Source: Fidelibacterota bacterium
Lineage (GTDB): Bacteria; Fidelibacterota; UBA8477; JABMPR01
Direction of reading: 5' to 3'
Assembly (NCBI GenBank): GCA_016845065.1
Contig: JAERTG010000082.1
Location: forward strand, 1-64,000
Length of the DNA: 64,000 nucleotides
Of this stretch, positions 16,699 to 27,373 are shown piece by piece (position 1 is the first letter of the stretch; each line of letters begins with the position of its first letter). A model generated the notes under the pieces. That model was not told where the DNA came from and did no database searches. It saw only the letters and a list, made by a program, of their open reading frames with translations. The translations under genes were made by a program, and so were the position numbers.

Positions 16699-19377
16699 AT
16701 GGCTAGCAAATCAAAATCACTAGATAGTTTTAAGACTCGGTCAACCCTGCATCTCAATGGTCATGCATATGAGTATTTTGATCTCTCAAAGCTAAATGCC
16801 GCATCCAAGTTAAGCAAGCTTCCCATTGCCCATAAGGTACTTCTGGAAAACATGTTGCGTTTTGAGGACGATATCACCGTAAACAAGGCTGATGTTGAAG
16901 CAATTTTGAACTGGGATGCCAGCCAGGCACCCTCCCACGAAATCCAGCTCAGACCCAGTCGCGTGCTTCTACAGGATTTTACAGGGGTTCCAGCCGTGGT
17001 AGATTTGGCGGTAATGCGGGATACAATGGCTGATCTGGGCGGTAATCCAGAAAAAATCAACCCTCTTCAGCCTGCTGATCTTGTTATCGATCACTCTGTC
17101 CAGGTAGACAAGTTCGGAAGCCTTCATGCTTTTTCTGACAATGCTGTCATTGAAATGGAGCGCAATCGTGAACGGTATGGATTTCTGCGCTGGGGCCAGG
17201 AAGCTTTCGAGAATTTCAGAGTAGTACCGCCAGACACCGGAATTATCCATCAGATCAACCTGGAGTATTTAGCACAGGTCGTTTTCAAAAAAGAAACTGA
17301 AGATGGAATCCAGATTTATCCCGACTCGCTGGTGGGAACTGACTCTCACACAACCATGATTAATGGATTGGGTGTTCTTGGCTGGGGAGTAGGTGGTATA
17401 GAAGCGGAAGCCGTCATGTTGGGTCAACCCATCTCCATGCTCATCCCTCAAGTTGTGGGATTCAAACTTACTGGAAAAATGGCAGAAGGAACTACTGCTA
17501 CAGATCTGGTACTTACCGTCGTTCAAATGCTCCGTGAAGCTGGTGTGGTTGGGAAATTTGTAGAATTTTATGGTGAGGGTATTGCCACTCTCAGCCTGGA
17601 AGACCAGGCAACCATCGCTAATATGGCACCAGAATATGGAGCAACCATGGGTTACTTCCCCGTGAATGCAGCAACCCTGGATTATCTGAAGTTTAGTGGT
17701 CGTGATGCTGATCAAGTAGCTCTCGTTGAAGCATATACCAAAGCCCAGGGCATGTTTTACGAAGCTGGTGTCGATCAGGCTGAATATTCAGCCAATCTTG
17801 AATTGGATATGAATTCAGTCGTACCATCCATTTCCGGACCGAAGCGTCCTCAGGATCGTATCGAGTTAAGTCAATCTAAGTCTACCTGGAGTCGGGATCT
17901 GGAAGTTCTCAAAGGATCCAGTAAGGGCGCAGCTGATGTTCAGGGTGCAGACTATAAGTTAAAGGATGGTGCCGTCGTGATCGCTGCCATTACCTCCTGT
18001 ACAAATACATCGAATCCCAGTGTGCTGGTTGGTGCTGGTCTGGTGGCTAAAAAAGCTGTTGAACTGGGGTTGGATATCAAACCCTGGGTAAAGCCCAGTC
18101 TTGCTCCTGGATCCAAAGTAGTGACAGATTACCTGGAAGCTGCTGGTCTTACGCCTTATTTGGATCAACTTAAATTCAATCTGGTAGGTTATGGTTGTAC
18201 CACATGCATTGGCAACAGCGGACCTCTGCCTGCTCCAGTAGCTTCTGCTGTAGAGTCTGGTGACCTCGTAGTGACCTCTGTCTTATCGGGAAATCGAAAT
18301 TTTGAGGGGCGGGTCAACCCGCATGTGAAGGCCAACTATCTAGCCTCACCTCCTCTGGTCGTTGCATACGCTCTGGCTGGAACCATGGATATTGATCTTG
18401 CAACAGAATCACTGGGCGTAGATAAACAAGGTAATGAAGTTTTCCTGAAGGATATCTGGCCGTCTTCAACCGAAATAGCTGAAGCAGTAGCTAAGGCTGT
18501 AAAACCAGAACAATTTATTAGCAAGTATGCCGACGTGTTTAGTGGCGATGCTGCCTGGCAAGGATTGTCAATACCTAAAGGTAATACTTTCGACTGGGAA
18601 GCAGATTCTACTTATATCCGCAAACCTTCCTTTTTTGAGGGCATGACTCGTGAACATGGTTCACTCAGTGACATTGATGATGCTCGGGCATTGGCACTTC
18701 TCGGAGACTCCGTAACCACGGATCACATTTCACCAGCAGGTGCCTTCAAGGCTGATACGCCAGCTGGCAAGTACCTCATTGCAAATGGAACTGACGTAAA
18801 AGATTTCAATTCTTATGGAAGTCGTCGTGGTAATCACGAAGTTATGATGCGGGGAACTTTTGCCAATATCCGCCTCCGCAATCTCCTCGCACCTGGTACT
18901 GAGGGTGGTTTTACTAAAAAGTTACCAGAAGGAGAAGTAACCTCCATTTATAATGGTGCTATGGCTTATAAAGCAGAAGGCACATCGTTGGTCGTCATTG
19001 CTGGAAAGGAGTATGGTACTGGCTCCAGTCGTGATTGGGCTGCCAAGGGTACATATCTCCTGGGGGTCAAGGCTGTTGTAGCTGAAAGTTTCGAGCGTAT
19101 CCATCGCAGTAACTTGATAGGTATGGGTGTTTTGCCCCTGCAATTCAAGGATGGCGAGGGTCGAGTGAGCCTAGGATTAACTGGTGAAGAAACTTTTTCC
19201 ATTGCTGGAATCTCAGATGGACTTAAACCAGGTAAGCAACTGGAAGTCAAATGTACCAGATCCGATGGAAGTCAATTTTCATTTATGGCAACAACTCGCA
19301 TCGATACTCCCAACGAGCTGGAATATTATCGGCATGGTGGGATCCTCCAGTACGTGATGAGGTCTTTGCTAGATTAA
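16699..19377 (+). CDS. acnA: aconitate hydratase A
   Basis: An 892-residue aconitase of the AcnA/IRP1 type: citrate to isocitrate in the TCA cycle, cytoplasmic. The [4Fe-4S] ligands are in [11 protein letters not shown] and [14 protein letters not shown]; the substrate-binding [10 protein letters not shown] and the C-terminal swivel domain [10 protein letters not shown] ... [15 protein letters not shown] are present. Length equals the family norm. AGGAG stands eight bases before the ATG. It is monocistronic, divergent from the sulfur operon and closed by a hairpin terminator. Confidence 0.97.
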   Translation: MASKSKSLDSFKTRSTLHLNGHAYEYFDLSKLNAASKLSKLPIAHKVLLENMLRFEDDITVNKADVEAILNWDASQAPSHEIQLRPSRVLLQDFTGVPAVVDLAVMRDTMADLGGNPEKINPLQPADLVIDHSVQVDKFGSLHAFSDNAVIEMERNRERYGFLRWGQEAFENFRVVPPDTGIIHQINLEYLAQVVFKKETEDGIQIYPDSLVGTDSHTTMINGLGVLGWGVGGIEAEAVMLGQPISMLIPQVVGFKLTGKMAEGTTATDLVLTVVQMLREAGVVGKFVEFYGEGIATLSLEDQATIANMAPEYGATMGYFPVNAATLDYLKFSGRDADQVALVEAYTKAQGMFYEAGVDQAEYSANLELDMNSVVPSISGPKRPQDRIELSQSKSTWSRDLEVLKGSSKGAADVQGADYKLKDGAVVIAAITSCTNTSNPSVLVGAGLVAKKAVELGLDIKPWVKPSLAPGSKVVTDYLEAAGLTPYLDQLKFNLVGYGCTTCIGNSGPLPAPVASAVESGDLVVTSVLSGNRNFEGRVNPHVKANYLASPPLVVAYALAGTMDIDLATESLGVDKQGNEVFLKDIWPSSTEIAEAVAKAVKPEQFISKYADVFSGDAAWQGLSIPKGNTFDWEADSTYIRKPSFFEGMTREHGSLSDIDDARALALLGDSVTTDHISPAGAFKADTPAGKYLIANGTDVKDFNSYGSRRGNHEVMMRGTFANIRLRNLLAPGTEGGFTKKLPEGEVTSIYNGAMAYKAEGTSLVVIAGKEYGTGSSRDWAAKGTYLLGVKAVVAESFERIHRSNLIGMGVLPLQFKDGEGRVSLGLTGEETFSIAGISDGLKPGKQLEVKCTRSDGSQFSFMATTRIDTPNELEYYRHGGILQYVMRSLLD

Positions 19378-19419
19378 GAAGTATTCCGGACTCGTTGTTC
19401 GGATGAATTACAAAACAAA

Positions 19420-19447
19420 GAAGCCACCTCCCCAGGTGGCTTCTTTT
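19420..19447 (+). terminator. Rho-independent terminator after aconitase
   Basis: Perfect 10-bp stem GAAGCCACCT / AGGTGGCTTC with a CCCC loop followed by TTTT. On the minus strand the following bases are CTTTGTTTTG, so it may also serve the convergent gene. Confidence 0.9.
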
Positions 19448-19479
19448 ATTCATTCAAACTAGAATGAACCCGCGTAATT

Positions 19480-20586
19480 TTATAATTGCATCCACTTAAC
19501 AGCATCATTAAAAACATCTGCCTTGATACCATGCCGACCTTCGAATTCTGTATAAGTCAGATCGAAGCCCTTTGATTCAAACATCTGTTTCAGTTCCCTG
19601 GCCGTCTCAACTTTGATGGCAGCATCATCGACACCGTGAGCTATATATAATCGTACATCCTTGCCAGAATCGATGTCTTCTTGAGCAAGAATTGAATTAT
19701 CTCCATCTATATCCATGAGATATCCGCTAAACCCGATTACCCCTTCGATCTTGTCTGGATTTTTTAATCCAATAGTGCAGGCATAGACAGCGCCTTCAGA
19801 AAATCCCATGAGATAAACATTTGAAATTTTAAAATCGCCTGACACTTTATTGATGGTCTTCATAATATAGTCTGCAACCATCAAGTCACTGGCATTCCAG
19901 GCATCTTTCCCAATGTCGTTAATAGACCATTTACGGCGATGCCATTTCGCCCCGATATGCTTGGATAATGGATACTGACCCTCAGGTGCAACATAAATGA
20001 TCTGAGGATCAACCAGTTTGTCATACTGACTAATGAACCCCTCGGAGTTTCCACCCATACCATGCATTCCAACCAGAAATGGATAGCTTTTACTATCATC
20101 ATAGTCCTTTGGAAATCGAATCCGGTACGGTAGCATGGAAGTGGCTTCAACATAGTTCCTTGTTCCAATTGATTTGAAACGTTTCTTAATATCTTTCGTG
20201 ACGTTCTTAAATTCAGGATCATTTCTTACGAGGTCAAAATCTTTATCCTTGTTGAATATTTCAAGACCCCTGAACCCATTTTGAAAAGCATAGGTCACAA
20301 AACGTGCAGCCTGTTCGGCATTGCCTTGTAATGCATAACAACAAGCCAAATTATATGCTACAATGGCATCATCCTGATTGTGAACAAGTATTTTATTATA
20401 GTGTTTTGCAGCTTCTGCAAAATCACCTGCATTATAGGCTCTGGCGGCATCGTTAAGCAATTTAGCTCGGTTCACTTCTTTGAACACCAGCGATTTCCCT
20501 TCTTGAATGCTACTGCAACCCAGAATCATTGATCCCAACAGTGTAATGATGAAAATTTGACTTATGTGGTGTGTATATTTCTTCAT
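19480..20586 (-). CDS. lipoprotein with TPR segment and alpha/beta-hydrolase (esterase/PHB-depolymerase-like) domain
   Basis: The 368-residue protein has a lipobox (GSMILGC) after a short signal peptide, a TPR-like helical region (residues 40-125: AARAYNAGDFAEAAKHYNKIL) and an alpha/beta-hydrolase domain. The nucleophile elbow is GFSEGA, with the oxyanion-side motif GMHGMGG; candidates for the acid and base are HGVDDAAI and GRHGIK. It should be anchored in the envelope. Substrate is unknown; the fold resembles feruloyl esterase or phospholipase/carboxylesterase proteins. It converges with aconitase. Confidence 0.75.
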   Translation of the reverse strand: MKKYTHHISQIFIITLLGSMILGCSSIQEGKSLVFKEVNRAKLLNDAARAYNAGDFAEAAKHYNKILVHNQDDAIVAYNLACCYALQGNAEQAARFVTYAFQNGFRGLEIFNKDKDFDLVRNDPEFKNVTKDIKKRFKSIGTRNYVEATSMLPYRIRFPKDYDDSKSYPFLVGMHGMGGNSEGFISQYDKLVDPQIIYVAPEGQYPLSKHIGAKWHRRKWSINDIGKDAWNASDLMVADYIMKTINKVSGDFKISNVYLMGFSEGAVYACTIGLKNPDKIEGVIGFSGYLMDIDGDNSILAQEDIDSGKDVRLYIAHGVDDAAIKVETARELKQMFESKGFDLTYTEFEGRHGIKADVFNDAVKWMQL

Positions 20587-20741
20587 GAACGTTCCCCTCC
20601 CTCAGGTGTCGTATGTCTATTTTAATTTCGAGCGAAGGATTCCATCGAATTTATCTATGGATGGTTCTCGGATTCGTTGAGCGGTAGACCATTAGGTCGA
20701 ACTGGCACATGAATTAGGAAGAGCTCAGGGGCTCGCGCAAA

Positions 20742-21455
20742 TTAAATGGGTAACATCCTTGAAAGCATAGCTGGTACAGCTGTTTCTACGCGTAGAATTC
20801 TCTCACCAAAACTGAAGGGAGTAAATCCACAATCAATGAGTTTATCCACCTCATAGGGGGTAAAACCACCTTCGGGACCTATAGCGAGCGTGGTTGGCTC
20901 ATTAGGCTTCAGTGAAGCATTTTTTTCTCTACCAGGGTGGGCAACCAGGGCATTTGTACCCTTACACAATTCAGGCAATTCATCCTCTACAAAAGGTTTA
21001 AAAAGTTGGCGAAGATGAATTTGCGGCAGCATCGTATCCTTTGCCTGCTCTAAACCTAGCAGGAGCTGCTCATGAAGACTATCTGGATGCAGTACAGGGC
21101 TGTTCCAGTAACTCTTTTCTACTCGAAAACTATTAATCAGATAGATCTGCTTAACACCGAGAGTAGTAATACTTTGCAATACCCTCTTTAACATTTTAGG
21201 CCGCGGAAGTGCTAGCAAGAGGGTTGTAGTTAGTTCTTTTGGTGGAGCATGTGTTAGCGAAATGGTCATCTCTACGAATTCGGAGTCAACCTGTGTGATC
21301 ACTCCATGGCCCAAACTGCCATTAAGTAGCCCTACTTTGAGATGTGAATCAGGTTCGGCTCGATGGACAGTCCTGATATGCTTAAATCTGCGGTCACTAA
21401 GACGAACGCGATCTTCGGTGATGAAATCAGAATGATAAAGTAGAATCAGATTCAT
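20742..21455 (-). CDS. rsmE: 16S rRNA (uracil-1498-N3)-methyltransferase RsmE
   Basis: A 237-residue SPOUT methyltransferase. The SAM-binding knot shows LAIGPEGGFTPYEVD and LGERILRVETA-like (SFGERILRVETAVPAML) motifs, and the N-terminal PUA-like domain has RFKHIRTVHR. It methylates U1498 of 16S rRNA. I start at ATG 21455 (MNLILLYHS); an upstream ATG at 21473 adds six residues. Confidence 0.93.
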   Translation of the reverse strand: MNLILLYHSDFITEDRVRLSDRRFKHIRTVHRAEPDSHLKVGLLNGSLGHGVITQVDSEFVEMTISLTHAPPKELTTTLLLALPRPKMLKRVLQSITTLGVKQIYLINSFRVEKSYWNSPVLHPDSLHEQLLLGLEQAKDTMLPQIHLRQLFKPFVEDELPELCKGTNALVAHPGREKNASLKPNEPTTLAIGPEGGFTPYEVDKLIDCGFTPFSFGERILRVETAVPAMLSRMLPI

Positions 21456-21579
21456 GCTGGGCAGTCTAGTCAAATTGGGTCAGGACTGGAAGTGGAAAAT
21501 GGTGCACGAAGAAGTGAGAGATCAAGGATGCCATCTTGCAGTTCAAATTCAGATTACTATTTTGCTACAGAGCTTAAAC

Positions 21580-22848
21580 ATGAAATCAATATTTGAATCC
21601 CCCAGACTTCTCCTGTTACTTCTGATAGTAGTGTCGTTGATCACAGTTAACCCTCGAGTCAATGGGTGGAATGAAGCCAGCAGAATGGCCCTGACACAGT
21701 CCCTGGTGGAGCACCAAAGTTTCATTATTGATGAAAGCGTATTTGTAAATGGTGGGGATAAAGTCTTTATTAATGAGCATTTCTACTCCGACAAGCCTGT
21801 GCTCCCATCTCTGCTGGCCGCTGTTATCTATACTCCTTTGTACACACTTGGACTGAAACTGGACTATGGATGGAACCTGAGTTACTATTTCATTATTTTT
21901 TTCACAATAAAAGTATTCTGGATAGCCAGTATTTTTGCCTTCCGCAGGGCATTGACTTTTACAGCTGTGGAAGCCAGTAATTATCCATGGTTACTCTTTA
22001 TCTATGCCTTTTCATCCCTCGCCTTTACATGGTCTACAAGTTTTAACAATCATTCTCTGGCAGCTTCAAGCATGATGATAGCCTTCATGTTCTATCTGAA
22101 GGCAAAATCCAGCCAAGGGGACGTCTCTCTGTTCTGGGCAGGGTTGTTTTTTGGTTTTGCCGCTGCTGTTGACATTCCCACTGGTGTATTTCTAATTGGT
22201 TTCGGTTTACTCACTTTTATTAATTTTAAATTATACTCTGGAAATGTGAAGTATTGGATCGCTGCCTTCCTCCCCATTGGGAGCCATCTTATAATCAATT
22301 ACTCAATTAGCGGCTCACTTCTGCCAGTTCAAATATTTTATGAGTATTTCATTTATGAGGGATCACCTTGGGATGATACAGCTTTGCTTTCTGGAGTTGG
22401 CTCAAACTCGATCCTGTTCACCTTCAAATATGCTTTGAGTTGTCTATTGGGGGTGAAAGGGTTCCTCTGGTACAACCCCTTGCTATTTGTTTTTACAGGA
22501 TTACTTATTCAGAATGCGAGAACTATGCAAGCGTTCCAGCGCGAATCTCAAGTGATTCTAATCGCAACATTAGTCCTCATGAGTTACTATTTCATATTCA
22601 GCTCAAACTACGGTGGATGGAGTTTTAGTATCCGTTGGTTTGTTCCGTGCCTACCGCTCATTTTCTTCTATTCCTTCGATGTTACCAAGGTCTTAAGGAG
22701 TGATTGGTCAAGATTCGGGTTCTATGGTCTTGTTATTGTTTCAACCTTTATTGCTTTCGTCGGTGCTATCAACCCATGGAGCAATCAACTTCAGCATCAG
22801 ATACCTCTAATCGCCAACCTTAAGCAGATCACAGGATTTTTGTTTTAA
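21580..22848 (+). CDS. polytopic membrane protein, GT39/ArnT-like glycosyltransferase candidate
   Basis: A 422-residue protein with about nine to ten membrane helices. After the first helix comes WNEASRMALTQSLVEHQSF and, further on, NEHFYSDKPVLPSLLAA, a motif pattern common in family-39-like glycosyltransferases using polyprenyl-linked sugars. I take Met at 21580 (MKSIFESPRL) because the reading from 21454 would overlap rsmE and adds 42 non-hydrophobic residues before the first helix. It is shorter than typical ArnT and lacks a recognisable periplasmic C-terminal domain. Function is therefore tentative. Confidence 0.6.
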   Translation: MKSIFESPRLLLLLLIVVSLITVNPRVNGWNEASRMALTQSLVEHQSFIIDESVFVNGGDKVFINEHFYSDKPVLPSLLAAVIYTPLYTLGLKLDYGWNLSYYFIIFFTIKVFWIASIFAFRRALTFTAVEASNYPWLLFIYAFSSLAFTWSTSFNNHSLAASSMMIAFMFYLKAKSSQGDVSLFWAGLFFGFAAAVDIPTGVFLIGFGLLTFINFKLYSGNVKYWIAAFLPIGSHLIINYSISGSLLPVQIFYEYFIYEGSPWDDTALLSGVGSNSILFTFKYALSCLLGVKGFLWYNPLLFVFTGLLIQNARTMQAFQRESQVILIATLVLMSYYFIFSSNYGGWSFSIRWFVPCLPLIFFYSFDVTKVLRSDWSRFGFYGLVIVSTFIAFVGAINPWSNQLQHQIPLIANLKQITGFLF

Positions 22849-22985
22849 CCGCTCGCCGTCCTAATGAGCCGTTGGGCTAATTCAGAATTCTCAGGTGTTC
22901 TCCGCATATATATTGGGCTCCAGAAGATGAAACGACTTTTTCTACATATTATTTTTAATCCATTCCATGAAAGTTATCTTTCTCT

Positions 22986-24083
22986 ATGACATCCACTTCA
23001 GATCCGGGTAAAATATCACTCTTCTGGGTACTCCAAATTTCAGGCTGGTTCCTGTATGGTGTGATATACTACCTTATTTACTACTCCTACAAAGATTTGG
23101 ATTTAGCCAACACTTTTGGATTTGCAGTAACCTATGTGGTTGCTTTTGTAATGACCATCATTATGCGCAAAATCTATCAAAAGTTGGACTACCAACACAG
23201 ATCCATCTTAAATGTGTCCGCTATTGTTATTCTCACCTCCATCACCTTCGCTGTAATCTGGATATATGTGGATCGTTTAGTGTCTTATCCAATTTATGGG
23301 ATAGAAAAATTTCAGAAAGCCCTGGATAAAATCACCATGCGCAACAATATCAGCCAGATCTATTGGAATTCATTTATCCTGTTTACCTGGTCGGCTCTCT
23401 ATTTTCTCATCAATTTCTGGAGGCAGTGGAACGAACAGCTTGCCCGTACTGAGAAAGCCGAACTTCTAGCACATAGCGCTCAGCTGCAGATGCTTAGATA
23501 TCAATTGAACCCCCACTTCCTATTCAACTCATTAAACTCTATTCGCGCTCTCATTCTGGAAGATCAGAAAAAGGCTAGGGATATGGTGACAGAACTGGCA
23601 GAACTGCTGCGCTACTCTCTAGTGAGCAAGAACAATGGCGATGTACCTTTTAGTGAAGAAATCACAGCCATAAAGCATTACTTCGCCATCGAGCAGAAGC
23701 GTTATGAGGAAAATCTACAGGTCAGCTTCGAGATCGACCCTCTGGCAGAGGAGTATCCTATCCCCAGTTTCCTCGTACATCCTTTGGTGGAAAATGCAGT
23801 GAAGTATGGGATGAAGACTTCAAGCATGCCGTTGAAGATTAAAATTCAAGCGAAGATTAAAGACAATAAATTATCAATCTTTGTTCGGAATAGCGGGACA
23901 TGGTTGCCTGATGATGCAGAGGGGCGAGGTCGTCCAGCTGGTACTGGGACAGGTTTGAAAAATGTCAGAGAACGGCTAGAAAATAGATTTGCTGGTAGAT
24001 ACACTCTTGACACGACCGAAGAAGAAGGTTGTGTAGTTATTAAAATTTCAATTTCACGTGATGTCGAGGAAAATCATGTCTAA
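22986..24083 (+). CDS. LytS/YehU-type sensor histidine kinase
   Basis: A 365-residue kinase with four N-terminal membrane helices (about residues 15-145), a short coiled coil, the His_kinase domain with QLNPHFLFNSLNSIRAL (phospho-acceptor His177) and an HATPase domain with VHPLVENAVKYGM and GTGTGLKNVRERL. No extracellular sensor domain is present. It overlaps the LytTR response regulator gene by eight bases and forms a two-component system with it. Confidence 0.92.
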   Translation: MTSTSDPGKISLFWVLQISGWFLYGVIYYLIYYSYKDLDLANTFGFAVTYVVAFVMTIIMRKIYQKLDYQHRSILNVSAIVILTSITFAVIWIYVDRLVSYPIYGIEKFQKALDKITMRNNISQIYWNSFILFTWSALYFLINFWRQWNEQLARTEKAELLAHSAQLQMLRYQLNPHFLFNSLNSIRALILEDQKKARDMVTELAELLRYSLVSKNNGDVPFSEEITAIKHYFAIEQKRYEENLQVSFEIDPLAEEYPIPSFLVHPLVENAVKYGMKTSSMPLKIKIQAKIKDNKLSIFVRNSGTWLPDDAEGRGRPAGTGTGLKNVRERLENRFAGRYTLDTTEEEGCVVIKISISRDVEENHV

Positions 24084-24801
24084 GACTTATCGCTCCATCG
24101 TAGTTGATGATGAACGACTTGCTCGCAATGATTTACGTCTACTCCTGAAAAATCATAAGAATATTGAGGTGCTGGGAGAAGCTTCCAATGGCCAGGATGC
24201 CCTCGATATGATTAAGGAGGTGGAACCAGATCTGGTTTTTCTGGATATCCAGATGCCTGGTATGAATGGTTTTGATGTCCTGGAACATATCAGCTCTGAC
24301 GTGAGAGTTATTTTTGTCACTGCTTTTGATGAATTCGCCTTACGTGCCTTTGAGGTCAACGCCCTTGACTATTTACTAAAGCCTGTGAGTGATGAACGAC
24401 TTCTGCAATCCATAGAGCGCCTTGAGTTGATCCCGGATGAAGTAGAAGAAGTTTCCCGTGAGTTGGAGTATCATGATCGACTACTCCTCAAGTTGGATAC
24501 CAGCCTGGGCTTCCTGAAAATATCCACCATTGTCTGCATTACTTCAGCTGGAGATTACTCTGAGGTATTGTGCACCAATAAGAAGAAGGTGCTGGTTCAT
24601 AAATCAATGGCAGAATGGGAAACCCGTTTACCTGATGCCTTTTTCAACCGCATTCACAGAACGACCATTGTAAACATGGAATTTGTGGATCGACTGGAAG
24701 AGTGGTTTAACAATTCATACCGCGTCTACATGAAAGGCATCGAAGAGCCCTATGTCATGAGTCGTCGCTATGTCACCAAGCTCAAACAAAAACTCAGTTA
24801 A
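24076..24801 (+). CDS. LytTR-type response regulator
   Basis: A 241-residue regulator: receiver domain with acidic pair DD at 11-12, phospho-acceptor Asp57 (FLDIQMPG), Thr in VTAFDE and Lys in LLKPV, followed by a LytTR DNA-binding domain (about 140-241: RIHRTTIVNMEFVDRL ... VMSRRYVTKLKQKL). I choose the ATG at 24076, which has GAGGAAA in front and overlaps the kinase stop; the ATG at 24058 would add six residues. Targets are unknown; the DUF885 lipoprotein directly downstream is one possibility. Confidence 0.92.
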   Translation: MSKTYRSIVVDDERLARNDLRLLLKNHKNIEVLGEASNGQDALDMIKEVEPDLVFLDIQMPGMNGFDVLEHISSDVRVIFVTAFDEFALRAFEVNALDYLLKPVSDERLLQSIERLELIPDEVEEVSRELEYHDRLLLKLDTSLGFLKISTIVCITSAGDYSEVLCTNKKKVLVHKSMAEWETRLPDAFFNRIHRTTIVNMEFVDRLEEWFNNSYRVYMKGIEEPYVMSRRYVTKLKQKLS

Positions 24802-24886
24802 GTTCAAATCCAACCATTTCATCTTTCCATCAGGTTTTTACTTTCTCTAGATTAAATTGGTAAAAAACCTACTCTAAGGGATAATC

Positions 24887-26653
24887 ATGATTCCACGATT
24901 TATGATTCTTGCGTGTATTTCCATGCTTCTTATGGCATGTTCTTTTGATTCGAATACAGAGAACGATAATACGGATACCATCACTTTCAGTCAATTGTTA
25001 GATAACTATTATGAAGAGGGCCTGATTTTAGATCCCCTTTCTGCAACCAGTAATGGTGATAATCGCTACAATCACATCTTCCCCAATTATCTATCTGATG
25101 AGCACCGGATGGCACAAAAGGAATATCACACTAAGTATCTATCTCAATTGTCTCGATATAGTGATAGTGATTTGACTGAAAGTGAACGTATGAGCAAAGC
25201 CGTTCTGCAGTGGAATTGTGAAATTAAATTAGAAGGGTTATCCTTCCGGAAAGATTTGCTGCCCATCGACCAAATGTGGTCACTCAACTTATTTGTTGGT
25301 CAACTGGCTGGGGGAAACAGTATTCAACCTTTTAATACTGTAGAAGATTACCAAAACTGGCTTAAACGGTTGGATGGGTATCTGGAGTGGATGAAAACTG
25401 CTGAAAGTAGAATGAAGGAAGGCATTGAAATGGGCTATGTGCTGCCCACATCATTGATTGTGAAGGTCATTCCGCAGATCAAAGCTTTTACCATAGAAGA
25501 TTTGGACCAACATTTGTTTTTCGCCCCGATTAAGCAGTTTCCTGCATCCTTCTCTTCTGATGATAGGGAAATGTTGTCTGCGGCTTATACTAATATGGTT
25601 AGCCAAAAAATAATTCCCGCATATGAGCGTCTATACCAGTTTATCAGCACGGAGTACTTGGCAGCCGGTCGAGCAACGAGCGGTATTGCATCAATTCCAA
25701 ACGGTGAAGCCTACTACCAGTATCAGATAAAAACTCACACAACGACTGATCTGACCAGTGAAGAAATTCATCAGTTAGGTCTGAATGAAGTATCACGGAT
25801 ACTGAGAGAAATGGAACAAGTGAAAACTGATGCAGGTTATAGTGGCGATTTAAGATCCTTCGCCAGATATGTAGAGAATAAGAAAGAACTATTACCATAT
25901 ACAACACCTGAGCAAGTCATTGATCACTTCAATTCAATTCACGAAAGAATGAAACCTCAATTAGCAAGACTGTTTGACTATGTTCCAAAGACAGCCTTTG
26001 AAGTCAGGCGTACAGAAAAATTCAGAGAAAATTCTGCCAGCGCTGAATATCATCCTGGGTCACTCGATGGCTCCCGGGCGGGTGTTTTCTATGTGCCAAT
26101 TCCAGATGCCAGTAGATTCAATATTTTCTCAACTGAAGATCTCTTTTTGCACGAAGCTATCCCTGGCCATCATTATCAAATATCATTTACGCAAGAGAAT
26201 GAAGATTTACCACGCTTCAGAAAGGTGGCTTGGAGTAGTGCCTATGGTGAAGGTTGGGCGCTGTATACTGAGTCACTGGGTAAAGAATTGGGTTTATATA
26301 CTGATCCTTACCAATACTATGGAATGTTGCGTGATGAAATCGCGCGTGCTGTTCGATTAGTTGTTGATACCGGTCTTCATTCAAAGGGCTGGTCCAGAGA
26401 GGAGGCTATTCAATACTCTCTGGCAGTTGGTGGCGAATATGCAGGCTCAATTGAACGCTTCATGGCAAACCCTGGCCAGGCTCTTTCATATAAAATTGGA
26501 CAATTAAAAATATTGGAATTACGTAATAGGGCTGAGATGGAACTCGGTAATAGATTTGATATTCGCCAATTCCATAATCAGGTACTAGAAACAGGTTGCA
26601 TTCCCCTTGCACTCCTGGAAGACAAAATAGATAATTGGATTGCTAATTACTAA
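24887..26653 (+). CDS. DUF885-family lipoprotein, putative metallopeptidase
   Basis: A 588-residue protein with lipobox MLLMAC. The DUF885 signature HEAIPGHHYQISF and YGEGWALYTESLGKELG is present; HExxxxHH plus the downstream Glu resembles a gluzincin-like zinc site. Family members are uncharacterised envelope proteins of bacteria of this type. It ends nine bases before the stop of the convergent LOG-family gene with no clear terminator. Confidence 0.86.
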   Translation: MIPRFMILACISMLLMACSFDSNTENDNTDTITFSQLLDNYYEEGLILDPLSATSNGDNRYNHIFPNYLSDEHRMAQKEYHTKYLSQLSRYSDSDLTESERMSKAVLQWNCEIKLEGLSFRKDLLPIDQMWSLNLFVGQLAGGNSIQPFNTVEDYQNWLKRLDGYLEWMKTAESRMKEGIEMGYVLPTSLIVKVIPQIKAFTIEDLDQHLFFAPIKQFPASFSSDDREMLSAAYTNMVSQKIIPAYERLYQFISTEYLAAGRATSGIASIPNGEAYYQYQIKTHTTTDLTSEEIHQLGLNEVSRILREMEQVKTDAGYSGDLRSFARYVENKKELLPYTTPEQVIDHFNSIHERMKPQLARLFDYVPKTAFEVRRTEKFRENSASAEYHPGSLDGSRAGVFYVPIPDASRFNIFSTEDLFLHEAIPGHHYQISFTQENEDLPRFRKVAWSSAYGEGWALYTESLGKELGLYTDPYQYYGMLRDEIARAVRLVVDTGLHSKGWSREEAIQYSLAVGGEYAGSIERFMANPGQALSYKIGQLKILELRNRAEMELGNRFDIRQFHNQVLETGCIPLALLEDKIDNWIANY

Positions 26654-26662
26654 TTGGGTAGC

Positions 26663-27373
26663 CTAAAAATTAGGTACCATTTCTTTACGGAATTTAGCAA
26701 AAAACCCTGTGATAGCGCCCATGACTTCCTCGGCAGTATCAACCACCCTAAACAGTTCAAGATCATCGGCTCCAATATAGCCTTGAGCCAATGCCCTGTT
26801 CTGAAGCCAGTCCACCAGCCCGGACCAGTAATCTTTCCCCACCAGAATGATTGGGAATTTGGGCGTTTTACCTGTTTGTGAGAGGGTCAGGGACTCAAAT
26901 AGCTCATCAAGCGTTCCTAATCCACCAGGAAAGGCGACGAATGCCTGAGAGTATTTAAGAAACATCAGTTTCCGTACAAAAAAGTAGCGGAAAGTTATGT
27001 TCTTATCAGAATCAATATAGGCGTTATTTGAGGCCTCGAAGGGCAGTTCTATACCAACACCCGCCGAAGCACCTCCAACCTCCTTAGCGCCCTTGTTAGT
27101 GGCCTCCATGATGCCGGGACCACCACCTGTGATAACACTTAGCCCTTCCTGGGCTAAAAAAGTTCCAAGTTGATGAGCAATTTCGTAGTATGGATCATCA
27201 GGTTTTGTGCGAGCCGAGCCAAAAACAGTAACAGATGGTCCCACCTGAGTTAGGGCATCAAAGCCCTCAACAAATTCAGCCATTATTCGGAATACCTGCC
27301 AGGAATTCTTTGATTTTACTTCACTCCAGGTCTTCTTTTCAAATTTTCGGATGACTCGTTTATCTACATTCAT
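26663..27373 (-). CDS. LOG-family protein (cytokinin-activating phosphoribohydrolase-like, TIGR00730)
   Basis: A 236-residue Rossmann-like protein with the LOG motifs VFGSAR, VITGGGPGIMEATNKGA and PGGLGTLDELFE. LOG proteins cleave nucleoside 5'-monophosphates of the cytokinin type to base and ribose phosphate; many bacterial members act on AMP-like nucleotides. Its ATG overlaps the TGA of the FMN-binding membrane protein by four bases, so the two are translated together. Confidence 0.9.
   Translation of the reverse strand: MNVDKRVIRKFEKKTWSEVKSKNSWQVFRIMAEFVEGFDALTQVGPSVTVFGSARTKPDDPYYEIAHQLGTFLAQEGLSVITGGGPGIMEATNKGAKEVGGASAGVGIELPFEASNNAYIDSDKNITFRYFFVRKLMFLKYSQAFVAFPGGLGTLDELFESLTLSQTGKTPKFPIILVGKDYWSGLVDWLQNRALAQGYIGADDLELFRVVDTAEEVMGAITGFFAKFRKEMVPNF

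Noticed and set aside
17269-17715. 148-codon open frame antisense to aconitase
   Set aside because: It lies fully opposite a certain gene and has no recognisable product.
21454-21579. N-terminal extension of the GT39-like gene
   Set aside because: It would overlap rsmE and adds a polar stretch before the first membrane helix.
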